The notes under the pieces: generated by a model
What the model was told of the DNA's origin: nothing
What the model saw: the letters and a program-made list of their open reading frames with translations, nothing else
The model's database searches: none
Shown here: one piece after another, positions 1-6,784 of the stretch
How positions within the stretch are numbered: position 1 is the stretch's first letter
How the letters are laid out: each line of letters begins with the position of its first letter
Program-made: the position numbers and the translations under genes
Assembly (NCBI GenBank): GCA_017465885.1
Contig: JAFTVG010000024.1
Coordinates: forward strand, 1 to 46,119
Source: Clostridia bacterium
GTDB lineage: Bacteria; Bacillota; Clostridia; Oscillospirales; CAG-272
Length of the DNA: 46,119 bases
Direction: 5' to 3'

Positions 1-299
1 GAAATAGCTTCGCTGTGAAATATTTGCTTCGCAAATGTGAAATATTCGCTTCGCGAATATAGGCGAATTTCATTTCACATTGCGACGAAGGAGCAATATT
101 TCACAATTTCCAAAGGAAATTATTTCACATTCGGCAACGCCGAATATTTCACTTGAAAAGCACACATTTGTCTACCAAGACAATGTGTGCTTTTTTCAAC
201 GAAATTCGCCTTCGGCGAGTGAAATATGGCTTTGCCATGTGAAATAGCTTCGCTGTGAAATATTTGCTTCGCAAATGTGAAAAGGCGGATTTCACCGTA
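1..299. repeat. Palindrome array, word GTGAAATA
   Basis: Short perfect hairpins (for example TTTGC-TTC-GCAAA) are separated by the word GTGAAATA. Forward copies are at 15, 37, 219, 239 and 255, and inverted copies (TATTTCAC) at 97, 121 and 145, with partial copies at 1, 72 and 277. Bases 1-42 recur exactly at 241-282. A central imperfect inverted repeat (about 154-194) ends in a T-run and resembles a terminator. No coding sequence is convincing here. The array continues beyond the left edge of the window. Confidence 0.85.
154..197 (+). terminator. T-tailed hairpin inside the repeat array
   Basis: The arm AAAAGCACACATTTGTC pairs with GACAATGTGTGCTTTT with one bulged base and is followed by a T-run on the plus strand. 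No plus-strand gene precedes it inside the window, so it may serve a gene to the left or be part of the repeat element. Confidence 0.55.
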
Positions 300-322
300 A
301 AGCAATATCAATCGCCATAGGC

Positions 323-364
323 AAAAAAGCGCAAGACTTCTTTATGGGAAGTCTCGCGTTTTTT
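323..364 (-). terminator. Bidirectional terminator
   Basis: The stem AAAAAAGCG..AAGACTTC pairs with GAAGTCT..CGCTTTTTT-like sequence and has U-tracts on both strands. It lies 3 bases past the stop of the minus-strand GTPase gene, so it most likely ends that operon. Confidence 0.85.
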
Positions 365-366
365 GT

Positions 367-1326
367 TTAATAAAAGGTTGCCACCTTCTGCTCGGGTGCT
401 TCGCACTCCTCCACGGAAATGGGATAGAACACGGGACCCTTCTGACGGTAGATGGCACACTGCTCGATCTTGACCACCGCGGTCATCTTGCGCCAATCGT
501 AGCTTTTCAGGCTTTCAGCACCCTTCCACACAGCTGCAAAGCCGCTGTAGGCAATGTCTGCCTCACAGCAGGTCATCACGTGTCTGCCGATGACGAAAAG
601 ATCTCGCGGCACCTGCTCGTCCTTGGCAATGATGCCGGTAAAGCGCACCGTCTTGCCCTCGTACTTCATGTAATCCTCGGAGATATCTCTGAAAAAGAGG
701 GCGTAGTCCTTGTCCTCGATCTCGATAATATCGGCGTTGATATCAAAGGGCAGAGGGTCTTCCTCCTCGTCGTAAACGATGGAGCCGTCACGGTATTCGT
801 AAATGATGCCCGCACCTCTTGAGAGGCCTCTGACCAGCTTATGAAGCTCCATCGTGTCGGTGTCGGGGGTCACTCTGTTGAAGACCGTCAGATCGCAGGC
901 CTGGATCTTCTCGGCGACCAGCTGGCGCATATTGGCGTTATAGTTGATGATGGTGGTGGCGTCTGCAAAGAACATCATCTGGTAAACGTCCCACTCCGCA
1001 GGCATTGCCTCAAAGAAGGGGGAAAGCTCCCACATTCCGTTATATTCCACGATCACCCGCTCCGCGCCCGCTCTGCGGGCTCTTGCCCGAAGGCGGTCCT
1101 CCGTGAGCTGCTGAACGTCGTCAAAATACTCCACCGTCACGTTTGCCATATAGTCTTCTTCGGGCTCGTACTCCTCAAGTCCTTCCTCGCAAACGATCAG
1201 CAGGGTATTTTCGCCCTCGTTGAACTTGGGGTCTGCCAGAGATTCCTTGATGAATTTGGTCTTGCCCGATTCAAGGAAGCCGGTGAAAAAATAGACCGGC
1301 AGCTCAGGGTTGTTTTGTACGCTCAT
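367..1326 (-). CDS. CobW-type GTPase fused to YcgQ/TIGR03943-like domain
   Basis: A 319-residue P-loop GTPase of the CobW/COG0523 group, whose members deliver metals or help metalloprotein assembly. Walker A is GFLESGKT near residue 16. The CxCC metal site typical of the family is missing; the corresponding segment reads VCEEGLEEYEPEED. From about residue 215 the sequence changes to a second domain with the YcgQ/TIGR03943 pattern: a DIS..Y..YEGKTVRFTG lead, then FVIGRHVMTCCEADIA with a CC pair. That domain normally follows a membrane part in a permease-associated protein; here it sits on a soluble GTPase. The start has SD AGAGGAG 6 bases upstream. It is the second gene of an operon with the His-rich CobW protein, 32 bases away. 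The GTPase call is firm; the C-terminal assignment rests on motif memory. Confidence 0.8.
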   Translation of the reverse strand: MSVQNNPELPVYFFTGFLESGKTKFIKESLADPKFNEGENTLLIVCEEGLEEYEPEEDYMANVTVEYFDDVQQLTEDRLRARARRAGAERVIVEYNGMWELSPFFEAMPAEWDVYQMMFFADATTIINYNANMRQLVAEKIQACDLTVFNRVTPDTDTMELHKLVRGLSRGAGIIYEYRDGSIVYDEEEDPLPFDINADIIEIEDKDYALFFRDISEDYMKYEGKTVRFTGIIAKDEQVPRDLFVIGRHVMTCCEADIAYSGFAAVWKGAESLKSYDWRKMTAVVKIEQCAIYRQKGPVFYPISVEECEAPEQKVATFY

Positions 1327-1358
1327 ACTCTTCTCCTCTGTTTCTCTTGGCGCTCAGA

Positions 1359-2564
1359 TCATACGCCGAAAAGCGCCTTCAGCTCTTCCTCCTTGATGCC
1401 CGCGCCGATGACGCAAAGCATACCTACGGCAACCGCGCCGCCCCGTCTGAGATCCTCCTCGCCGGGCACGTAGTCGAAGTGGAAAAAGCCGCCGTCCTCT
1501 GCGCAAACCACGCCCTTTGCCCGCAGAACCACGCCGTACTTGCCCTCGTCGCACAGCTCCTCAAGGCATGCCTGCAGCTCTTCTTGGCTGAACTTCTTTG
1601 CCGTTTCCACGCCCCAGCTGGTGAAGACCTCGTCGGCGTGGTGATGGTGATGCCCGTGGCATCCGCAGGTGCATTCCTCACCGTGATCGTGATGGTGATC
1701 GTGGTGGTGATGCTCGTGCTCGTGATCGTGGCAGCCGCAGTCGCACTCCTCATCGTGCTCGTGGTGATGATGCTCGTGCTCGTGATCGTGGCAGCCACAG
1801 TCGCACTCCTCGTCGTGATCGTGATGGTGCTCGTGGTGATGCTCGTGCTCGTGATCGTGGCAGCCGCAGTCGCACTCCTCGTCGTGATCGTGATGATGCT
1901 CGTGGTGGTGATGCTCATGGTGGTGATGCTCGTGCTCTTCCTTTAACTGCTCCAGCATCTTTTCAAGAGTATCCTTGTGCTCCATTGCCGCAAGGATCTC
2001 CTTGCCGTCCAGCTCCTCCCAAGGGGTGACGATCACGGTGGCGGTGGGATTCTTTTCTCTGACCAGCGTCAGTGCCTCGGTCAGCTTCTTCTCGCTTGCC
2101 TTGCCGGTGTGGGAGAAGACGATGCAGTTGGCGTGCTCCACCTGATTGTTGAAAAACTCGCCGAAATTCTTCATATACATCTTCGCCTTGGTGGCGTCCA
2201 CCACGGTGGTGAAGGTGTTTAACAGAATGTCCTCGCCCTCAACGCTTTGCACGGCGGTGATGACCTCCGAAAGCTTGCCCACGCCCGAGGGCTCGATGAG
2301 GATGCGGTCGGGCGCATATTCGGTGATGACCTTCTTCAGTGCCGCCGAGAAGTCGCCCACCAGAGAGCAGCAGATGCATCCCGAATTCAGCTCGTTTACC
2401 GTGATGCCCGCCTCCTTCATAAAGGCGCCGTCCACGCCGATCTCGCCGAACTCGTTTTCAACCAGCACCAGCTTTTCGCCTGCGTACGCCTCCTTGATCA
2501 GCTTTTTGATCAGGGTCGTCTTGCCTGCTCCCAAAAATCCGGAGAATATATCGATCTTTACCAT
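1359..2564 (-). CDS. CobW/ZNG1-type metallochaperone GTPase with His/Cys tandem repeats
   Basis: A 401-residue COG0523 GTPase, the family of zinc or cobalt metallochaperones. Walker A is GFLGAGKT (residues 9-16), and the metal site CICC (C63, C65, C66) is intact. Between the GTPase core and the CobW C-terminal domain lies a histidine-rich stretch carrying four repeats of the pattern EEC(D/T)CGCH followed by alternating His/Asp/Glu. A DNA tandem repeat with 60-72-base periods encodes it. I chose ATG 2564 because AGAAGGA stands 8 bases upstream and the protein then opens directly with the first beta strand; an in-frame extension to 2624 lacks this. It leads the operon with the fused GTPase downstream. 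Metal buffering is inferred from composition. Confidence 0.9.
   Translation of the reverse strand: MVKIDIFSGFLGAGKTTLIKKLIKEAYAGEKLVLVENEFGEIGVDGAFMKEAGITVNELNSGCICCSLVGDFSAALKKVITEYAPDRILIEPSGVGKLSEVITAVQSVEGEDILLNTFTTVVDATKAKMYMKNFGEFFNNQVEHANCIVFSHTGKASEKKLTEALTLVREKNPTATVIVTPWEELDGKEILAAMEHKDTLEKMLEQLKEEHEHHHHEHHHHEHHHDHDEECDCGCHDHEHEHHHEHHHDHDEECDCGCHDHEHEHHHHEHDEECDCGCHDHEHEHHHHDHHHDHGEECTCGCHGHHHHHADEVFTSWGVETAKKFSQEELQACLEELCDEGKYGVVLRAKGVVCAEDGGFFHFDYVPGEEDLRRGGAVAVGMLCVIGAGIKEEELKALFGV
1640..1945 (-). repeat. In-frame coding tandem repeat (His/Cys metal-binding units)
   Basis: Four units have anchor positions near 1660, 1731, 1791 and 1860, giving spacings of about 71, 60 and 69 bases. 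Each encodes EEC-x-CGCH followed by a His/Asp/Glu run. Length differences are whole codons, so the repeat can expand or shrink without a frameshift. Confidence 0.9.
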
Positions 2565-2620
2565 TTTCTCATTCCTTCTTTCCATGGCTCGTTTCGTTCT
2601 TTTTCGCCTTATATCCTTTT

Positions 2621-2667
2621 GCAAATTTGCCTACCTTATAGTATAGCACGTTTTTCATTTTTTTCAA
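2621..2667 (-). promoter_or_regulatory. Promoter of the CobW operon
   Basis: On the minus strand, -35 TTGAAA (2667-2662), a 16-base spacer and an extended -10 TGC-TATACT (2645-2640). Just downstream, in the likely 5' leader, is the perfect palindrome GCAAATTTGC (2621-2630), a possible operator. Confidence 0.7.
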
Positions 2668-2702
2668 GACCTCTTGAAAATTTTTAACAAATACGCCAAA
2701 CC

Positions 2703-2759
2703 GACCTTGTCAAAATATATTATTTTGAATATTGCAACAAGGTCAAAACCGAGTATAAT
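2703..2759 (+). promoter_or_regulatory. Promoter with nested palindromes upstream of pyridoxal kinase
   Basis: -35 TTGCAA (2732-2737), a 16-base spacer and -10 TATAAT (2754-2759). An outer inverted repeat GACCTTGT (2703-2710) / ACAAGGTC (2737-2744) overlaps the end of the -35. It encloses a second perfect inverted repeat CAAAATA-tat-TATTTTG (2711-2727). The layout suggests a repressor or activator operator; the regulator is unknown. Confidence 0.7.
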
Positions 2760-2807
2760 AGAGGCGTAGAAAAAAAGACCGCACCACAAGAGAAAGGAGT
2801 TCTCTTT

Positions 2808-3638
2808 ATGAAAAGAATCGTAACCGTGCAGGACATCTCCTGCCTTGGCAAATGCTCGCTGACCGTTGCCCTGCCCATCATCTCGGCAATGGGCACCGAG
2901 GCAGTCATCCTGCCCACAGCCGTGCTGTCTACCCATACCATGTTTAGCGGCTTTACCTGCAAGGATCTGTCCGACCAGATCGACCCGATTGCCGATCATT
3001 GGGCAAAGGAGGGATTCACCTTTGACGCCATCTACACGGGCTATCTTGCAAGCGCTCCCCAGATCGGTCAGATGATCGCCTTCTTCGAGCGCTTCGGCAA
3101 AAGCTGTCTGAAGGTGGTCGACCCCGCTATGGGCGATAACGGCAAGCTCTATCCCGCCTTTGACGCTGCCTTTGCGAAGGAAATGGCAAAGCTTTGCGCC
3201 AAAGCCGACATCGTGATGCCCAATCTGACCGAAGCCTGCTTTATGCTGGATCTGCCCTATACCGAAGAGCCCTCAAGAGAATTCGTTTACGAGGTCTTAA
3301 AGAAAATGACCGACCTGGGCGCAAAGAAGGCGCTGCTGACCGGCGTGGGCTTTGAGGATGACAAGCTGGGCGTGGTGGGATACGATAGCGAAAAGAACGA
3401 ATATTTCGAGTATTTCAACCAAAAGGTGCCCGCAAAATACCACGGCACCGGCGACATCTTCTCCTCCTGCGTGGTGGGTGGCTTGATGGCAGGAAAGAGC
3501 CTTGAAGAGTCTGCCGCCATTGCCGCCGACTTCACAAGAGAAGCGATCCGCCTTACCCTTGAAGACAAGGGCGAGCATTACTACGGCGTGCATTTCGAGC
3601 AGGCGATCCCCCTGCTCGTCAAGAGGCTGGAGCAGTAA
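2808..3638 (+). CDS. pdxY: Pyridoxal/pyridoxamine kinase
   Basis: A 276-residue ribokinase-fold enzyme of the PdxK/PdxY type, which phosphorylates pyridoxal, pyridoxamine or pyridoxine for vitamin B6 salvage. Visible signatures are the N-terminal VQDISCLGKCSLT, the middle VDPAMGDNG and the anion-hole motif HGTGDIFSS near the C terminus. The start has SD AGAAAGGAG 9 bases upstream. It appears to be a single-gene unit with its own promoter and a palindromic operator-like sequence. The next gene begins 140 bases downstream behind a separate promoter. ThiD-like HMP kinase is an alternative within the same fold, but the length and N-terminal motif favour pyridoxal kinase. Confidence 0.9.
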   Translation: MKRIVTVQDISCLGKCSLTVALPIISAMGTEAVILPTAVLSTHTMFSGFTCKDLSDQIDPIADHWAKEGFTFDAIYTGYLASAPQIGQMIAFFERFGKSCLKVVDPAMGDNGKLYPAFDAAFAKEMAKLCAKADIVMPNLTEACFMLDLPYTEEPSREFVYEVLKKMTDLGAKKALLTGVGFEDDKLGVVGYDSEKNEYFEYFNQKVPAKYHGTGDIFSSCVVGGLMAGKSLEESAAIAADFTREAIRLTLEDKGEHYYGVHFEQAIPLLVKRLEQ

Positions 3639-3669
3639 AAGGGCAGACCAAATACGCCCAAAAAATCCA

Positions 3670-3698
3670 TTGAAAAAGCTTTTTATCCGTGCTATACT
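3670..3698 (+). promoter_or_regulatory. Promoter of the sigma-factor operon
   Basis: -35 TTGAAA (3670-3675), a 17-base spacer and an extended -10 TGC-TATACT (3693-3698). The spacer contains AAAAAGCTTTTT, and a second similar palindrome (AAAAAAGCTTTTTT) begins just past the predicted transcription start. Confidence 0.7.
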
Positions 3699-3778
3699 GA
3701 ATGTACGGAAAAAAGCTTTTTTATTTTTGTAACGAAAAGCCCTTTTCTGCGTCTAACCTACAGAAAGGAGGGAGGCGT

Positions 3779-4255
3779 ATGCAATCACCCGATTTTGAAA
3801 AGCTCTATAACGCCTGCTATATGCGGGTCTACGCCTATGCGCTCTCCCTTTGCAAGGATCCCCCGCTTGCTGAGGAGCTGACGCAGCACGCCTTTTTCAA
3901 GGCGATGCTCTCCTCCTTCAAGAGTACATCGGAGGAATTTACGTGGCTTTGCGCCATCGTCAAGAACCTGTGGTACGACGAGCTAAGACGCCGCAAAAAA
4001 AGAGGAGAGCTCTCAGAAAGCCTGACGGACGATAGCCTTGGGGTGGAGGAGCACTTGGTGGAGCAGGAAACGATCCTGCGCATCCACCTGATCTTAAGCG
4101 AGCTGGAGGAGCCATACGCACAAGTCTTCTCGCTCCGCGTCTTTGGGGAGCTGTCCTACAAGGAGATCTCGGCGTTATTCGGAAAAACCGAAAGCTGGGC
4201 ACGAGTCACCTATCATCGGGCGCGCATAAAGATCCTTCAGCGCCTTGAAGAATAA
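3779..4255 (+). CDS. ECF-type RNA polymerase sigma factor
   Basis: A 158-residue extracytoplasmic-function sigma factor. Region 2 covers about residues 5-70, with the RVYAYALSLCKDPPLAEELTQ and LCAIVKNLWYDELRRRK segments. Region 4 is near the C terminus, with VFSLRVFGELSYKEISALFG followed by the recognition helix ESWARVTYHRARIKI. I chose ATG 3779 because AGAAAGGAGG lies just upstream and the product then matches ECF length; an in-frame upstream ATG at 3701 would lie within a few bases of the transcription start. The next gene, 21 bases away, is a zinc-finger anti-sigma factor, so this is a membrane-gated stress or envelope switch of unknown signal. Confidence 0.92.
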   Translation: MQSPDFEKLYNACYMRVYAYALSLCKDPPLAEELTQHAFFKAMLSSFKSTSEEFTWLCAIVKNLWYDELRRRKKRGELSESLTDDSLGVEEHLVEQETILRIHLILSELEEPYAQVFSLRVFGELSYKEISALFGKTESWARVTYHRARIKILQRLEE

Positions 4256-4276
4256 ACCGAAAGGAGACAGAACACC

Positions 4277-4834
4277 ATGAAACCAACCGTAAGCTGTGAG
4301 ATCATCGAGGATCTGCTTCCCCTGTATCTTGACGACATCTGCTCGCAGGCGAGCAAGGATCTGGTGGAAGAGCATTTGTCCTCCTGCCAAAAGTGCAGAC
4401 TGCTGCTTGAAACGATGCGCCAAAGCGACGAAAAGACCGCGCTTTTAAAAGACGACTCTAAAAGAATCGTGAGCCGTCACCGTAAAAAGGAGCTTTTTTC
4501 CTCGGTAAACGAGATCAGCAAGCGCTTTTTTATCCTTGCCCTCTGTACCCTTCTGTTGCTGGCGTTTTTTGGCGCAAGCACCGTCTATTCCTCCCTCCTG
4601 CAAGCCATCCTGCAAAGCGACGTGGGCTATGCGGCTCAATTTGACCAAAGCTGGTCGATCGGACGGCGGCTTTGCGAGGTGGAGGAACGCTATGGAGCGC
4701 TCCCCGGACGGATCAACGAGCAGGGAAACGGCACCAAATACCTTGCCGTCGGGCAGGAGGATCTATACTGCTTCATTTATTTTGAAGACTATATCGCTGT
4801 AAAAACCGAAATTTCGGGGTGGTACGGCGGCTGA
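4277..4834 (+). CDS. Zinc-finger anti-sigma factor, membrane-anchored
   Basis: A 185-residue protein opening with the anti-sigma zinc domain (zf-HC2 type): C7, H33-x3-C37-x2-C40. One transmembrane helix follows around residues 77-105. The C-terminal part after the helix (about 80 residues) has no motif I recognise and would face outside the cell. Such proteins hold the cognate ECF sigma factor at the membrane until a signal releases it. The pairing with the sigma gene directly upstream supports this. SD AAAGGAG lies upstream of ATG 4277. Confidence 0.88.
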   Translation: MKPTVSCEIIEDLLPLYLDDICSQASKDLVEEHLSSCQKCRLLLETMRQSDEKTALLKDDSKRIVSRHRKKELFSSVNEISKRFFILALCTLLLLAFFGASTVYSSLLQAILQSDVGYAAQFDQSWSIGRRLCEVEERYGALPGRINEQGNGTKYLAVGQEDLYCFIYFEDYIAVKTEISGWYGG

Positions 4835-4862
4835 CACGCCGTAACCAAAAAGGAGGACAATG

Positions 4863-5918
4863 ATGAAAAAAAACACCCTCTTTACAAAAAAAGCGCTTTC
4901 CCTTACCCACGGACTGCTCTCCTTATCCGTTGGCATCGTGCTTTGGTTCGTTCTTTTGACCGCTATACTGCTTGCTTCAAGACCCTATCTGATCGCCAAT
5001 CTGAGCTTTGACGACACAAAGCTGGAAGAGCGTGCCTTCAATTCGATCTTTGAAAAAAAGGAGGGCGGCGATCAGATCTCAAAGGAGGACTATCTCGCTC
5101 TTCCCGCAGAGAAGCGGACAGCTTGGAAGCTAAAGGAGGGCACCGTCTTTCTTTACAGCGGTCTGTTTTGCGACTTTTTCCTGCGTTACGATGCCTCTGC
5201 CGTCCTGCAAAAGGGGATCCGATTTTCCTTCGGCTCGGCAAACGATCTGCACGATTACGCACCCGTGATGACCGCCGCCTTGCTGTTGGCAGGGTTGATC
5301 GCCGTCCTGTACGTCGTTTTGACACTGTGCATCCGTGCCGCTCTGACAGGGGTAAAAGCAGTACCCAAATGCCGACTTGGGGAGCAAAAAAACAATAAAC
5401 GGACTGATAAAGAGCCCATTTCTCCGGCAGAACGGCTTTGCAAAAGAAGGTGGACCGTGCTTGCCGCCACCCTCCTTGCCGTCGTTTTGCTTGCAGGCAA
5501 CCTTTTGGGTCTTGCGGCACTGCAGGGCAATTGGCAGGTCGAAGGCATCGACAAAGCCCTGGTGGACGGCACCTCCTTTAGCAAAAACGGCAGAGAGGAG
5601 GGCACGCATCTGGTCTTTTTCTGCTTCGATCTGCAATTCGTCCAAGACACCCTTGCCTTCCATCCAAAGCTGATCGTGCATTTGTGGACGCCAAACGGAG
5701 AGCGCGTAGAGCTTGACGATCTGCCTTTGCGCCTGGGCGCACAGCTTGCTTGGGGGAGCGGCTTTTATATGGAGAGTTATCGGCGCACGTCCTTCTCTCC
5801 CGAATCGCTTTTAAAGATCCCGTCCTTATATCTGCTCCCCGCCGTCCTGATCATAGGCGCCTTCCTCTGGCTCCTGCTCTTCAAAAAAGAGCGGGCACTG
5901 CGCAAAAGAGGCGGTTGA
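4863..5918 (+). CDS. Membrane protein of the sigma/anti-sigma operon, unknown function
   Basis: A 351-residue protein with no family I recognise. It has about four hydrophobic helices: residues 15-40, 135-155, 200-225 and a C-terminal one followed by a positively charged tail (KKERALRKRGG). Two soluble segments lie between helices 1 and 2 and helices 3 and 4, probably on the outer face. Two ATGs are adjacent; the second (4863) sits 6 bases after AGGAGG, the first only 3, so the second is preferred. It begins 28 bases after the anti-sigma gene and is followed by a terminator. It is thus the third gene of the operon and a candidate sensor, partner or target of the sigma factor. Confidence 0.75.
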   Translation: MKKNTLFTKKALSLTHGLLSLSVGIVLWFVLLTAILLASRPYLIANLSFDDTKLEERAFNSIFEKKEGGDQISKEDYLALPAEKRTAWKLKEGTVFLYSGLFCDFFLRYDASAVLQKGIRFSFGSANDLHDYAPVMTAALLLAGLIAVLYVVLTLCIRAALTGVKAVPKCRLGEQKNNKRTDKEPISPAERLCKRRWTVLAATLLAVVLLAGNLLGLAALQGNWQVEGIDKALVDGTSFSKNGREEGTHLVFFCFDLQFVQDTLAFHPKLIVHLWTPNGERVELDDLPLRLGAQLAWGSGFYMESYRRTSFSPESLLKIPSLYLLPAVLIIGAFLWLLLFKKERALRKRGG

Positions 5919-5939
5919 CACCCGATCCCCGATATGACA

Positions 5940-5980
5940 AAGGGCTTGCACCGTCTTTTTGACGGCGCAAGCCCTTGTTT
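5940..5980 (+). terminator. Terminator after the sigma operon
   Basis: GGGCTTGC-A-CCGTC pairs across a T-rich loop with GACGG-C-GCAAGCCC and is followed by TTGTTT. It lies between convergent genes and has partial U-tracts on both strands. Confidence 0.8.
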
Positions 5981-5998
5981 ATGCCCCCGCTCCTTTGC

Positions 5999-6751
5999 TC
6001 AGTCCTCCAGCAAAAGCCCCACGGGGCAATGGTCACTGCCCATGACCTCACCGTAGATCAGGCTGTCCTTGACACGGGAAAGCAGGCGCTCTGACACCAC
6101 GAAATAGTCGATGCGCCACCCCACGTTCTTTTCTCTTGCCTTCATCATATAGCTCCACCAGGTGTATTCCACTCTGTCGGGATAGAGAGCGCGGAAGGTG
6201 TCCGCAAAGCCGTTTTGAAGCAAAACGGTGAACTTTTCCCGCTCTTCATCGGAAAAACCTGCGCTTTTGCGGTTGCTTTTGGGATTCTTTAAATCGATCT
6301 CTTCGTGGGCAACGTTCAGGTCGCCGCAGTAGATCACCGGCTTTTTGGCATCCAAGTCCTTGATATACTTTAAAAGCGACTCCTCCCAGCGCATACGGTA
6401 ATCAAGTCTGGCAAGCTCCCTTTGGGCGTTGGGGGTGTAGACGCAAAGCAGGTAGAAATCCTCGTATTCCAGCGTGATCGCCCGCCCCTCGTGATCGTGC
6501 TCCTCTTCGCCGATGCCGTAAAAAACGGAGATCGGCTCCTTTTTGGCAAAGACCGCCGTGCCCGAATAGCCCTTCTTTTCGGCGCTGTACCAGTATTGAT
6601 GATAGCCCGCGGCTTCAAAATCCGCCTGCCCCTCTTGCATTTTGCTTTCCTGAATGCAGAAGAAATCGGCATCCGCCTCCTTAAAAAAGTCGGCAAAGCC
6701 CTTACCCAGGCACGCCCTGAAGCCGTTTACGTTCCACGAAATGAATTTCAT
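5999..6751 (-). CDS. xth: Exodeoxyribonuclease III (AP endonuclease)
   Basis: A 250-residue Mg-dependent nuclease of the ExoIII/APE1 family, which cuts DNA at abasic sites in base excision repair. Visible motifs are the N-terminal KFISWNVNGFRA, catalytic Glu in FFCIQESKM, YCGDLNVAH and the terminal GSDHCPV with the Asp-His pair. I chose ATG 6751 because AAAGGA lies 7 bases upstream; the in-frame GTG at 6766 is inside the stop of the previous gene. Its ribosome site falls in the right-hand copy of a 28-bp direct repeat (6757-6784) that bounds the DUF262 gene. This suggests it was once directly downstream of the alpha/beta hydrolase. Confidence 0.95.
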   Translation of the reverse strand: MKFISWNVNGFRACLGKGFADFFKEADADFFCIQESKMQEGQADFEAAGYHQYWYSAEKKGYSGTAVFAKKEPISVFYGIGEEEHDHEGRAITLEYEDFYLLCVYTPNAQRELARLDYRMRWEESLLKYIKDLDAKKPVIYCGDLNVAHEEIDLKNPKSNRKSAGFSDEEREKFTVLLQNGFADTFRALYPDRVEYTWWSYMMKAREKNVGWRIDYFVVSERLLSRVKDSLIYGEVMGSDHCPVGLLLED

Positions 6752-6756
6752 ACTCT

Positions 6757-6784
6757 GTCCTTTCACCCTTCAAGGGTTTTGAAG
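6757..6784. repeat. 28-bp direct repeat, copy 1
   Basis: Identical over 28 bases to 9330-9357. On the minus strand it encodes the end FKTLEG, a TGA stop and the SD sequence AAAGGA. The upstream gene thus gets its last codons and the downstream gene its ribosome site from the same repeat. Confidence 0.9.

Noticed and set aside
1..299. CRISPR array
   Set aside because: Repeat units are unequal, palindromic and partly inverted; there are no constant-length spacers and no cas genes.
367..1326. Pseudogene call for the fused GTPase because CxCC is missing
   Set aside because: The frame is intact, Walker A is complete, the ribosome site is good and the C-terminal domain looks conserved.
841..1473. 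210-codon plus-strand open frame over the GTPase genes
   Set aside because: Antisense to two well-supported CobW genes, with no ribosome site and no recognisable motif.
1347..1946. 199-codon hydrophobic open frame opposite the His repeats
   Set aside because: The Val/Leu-rich product is the complement of His/Asp/Glu codons in the tandem repeat, so it is a shadow.
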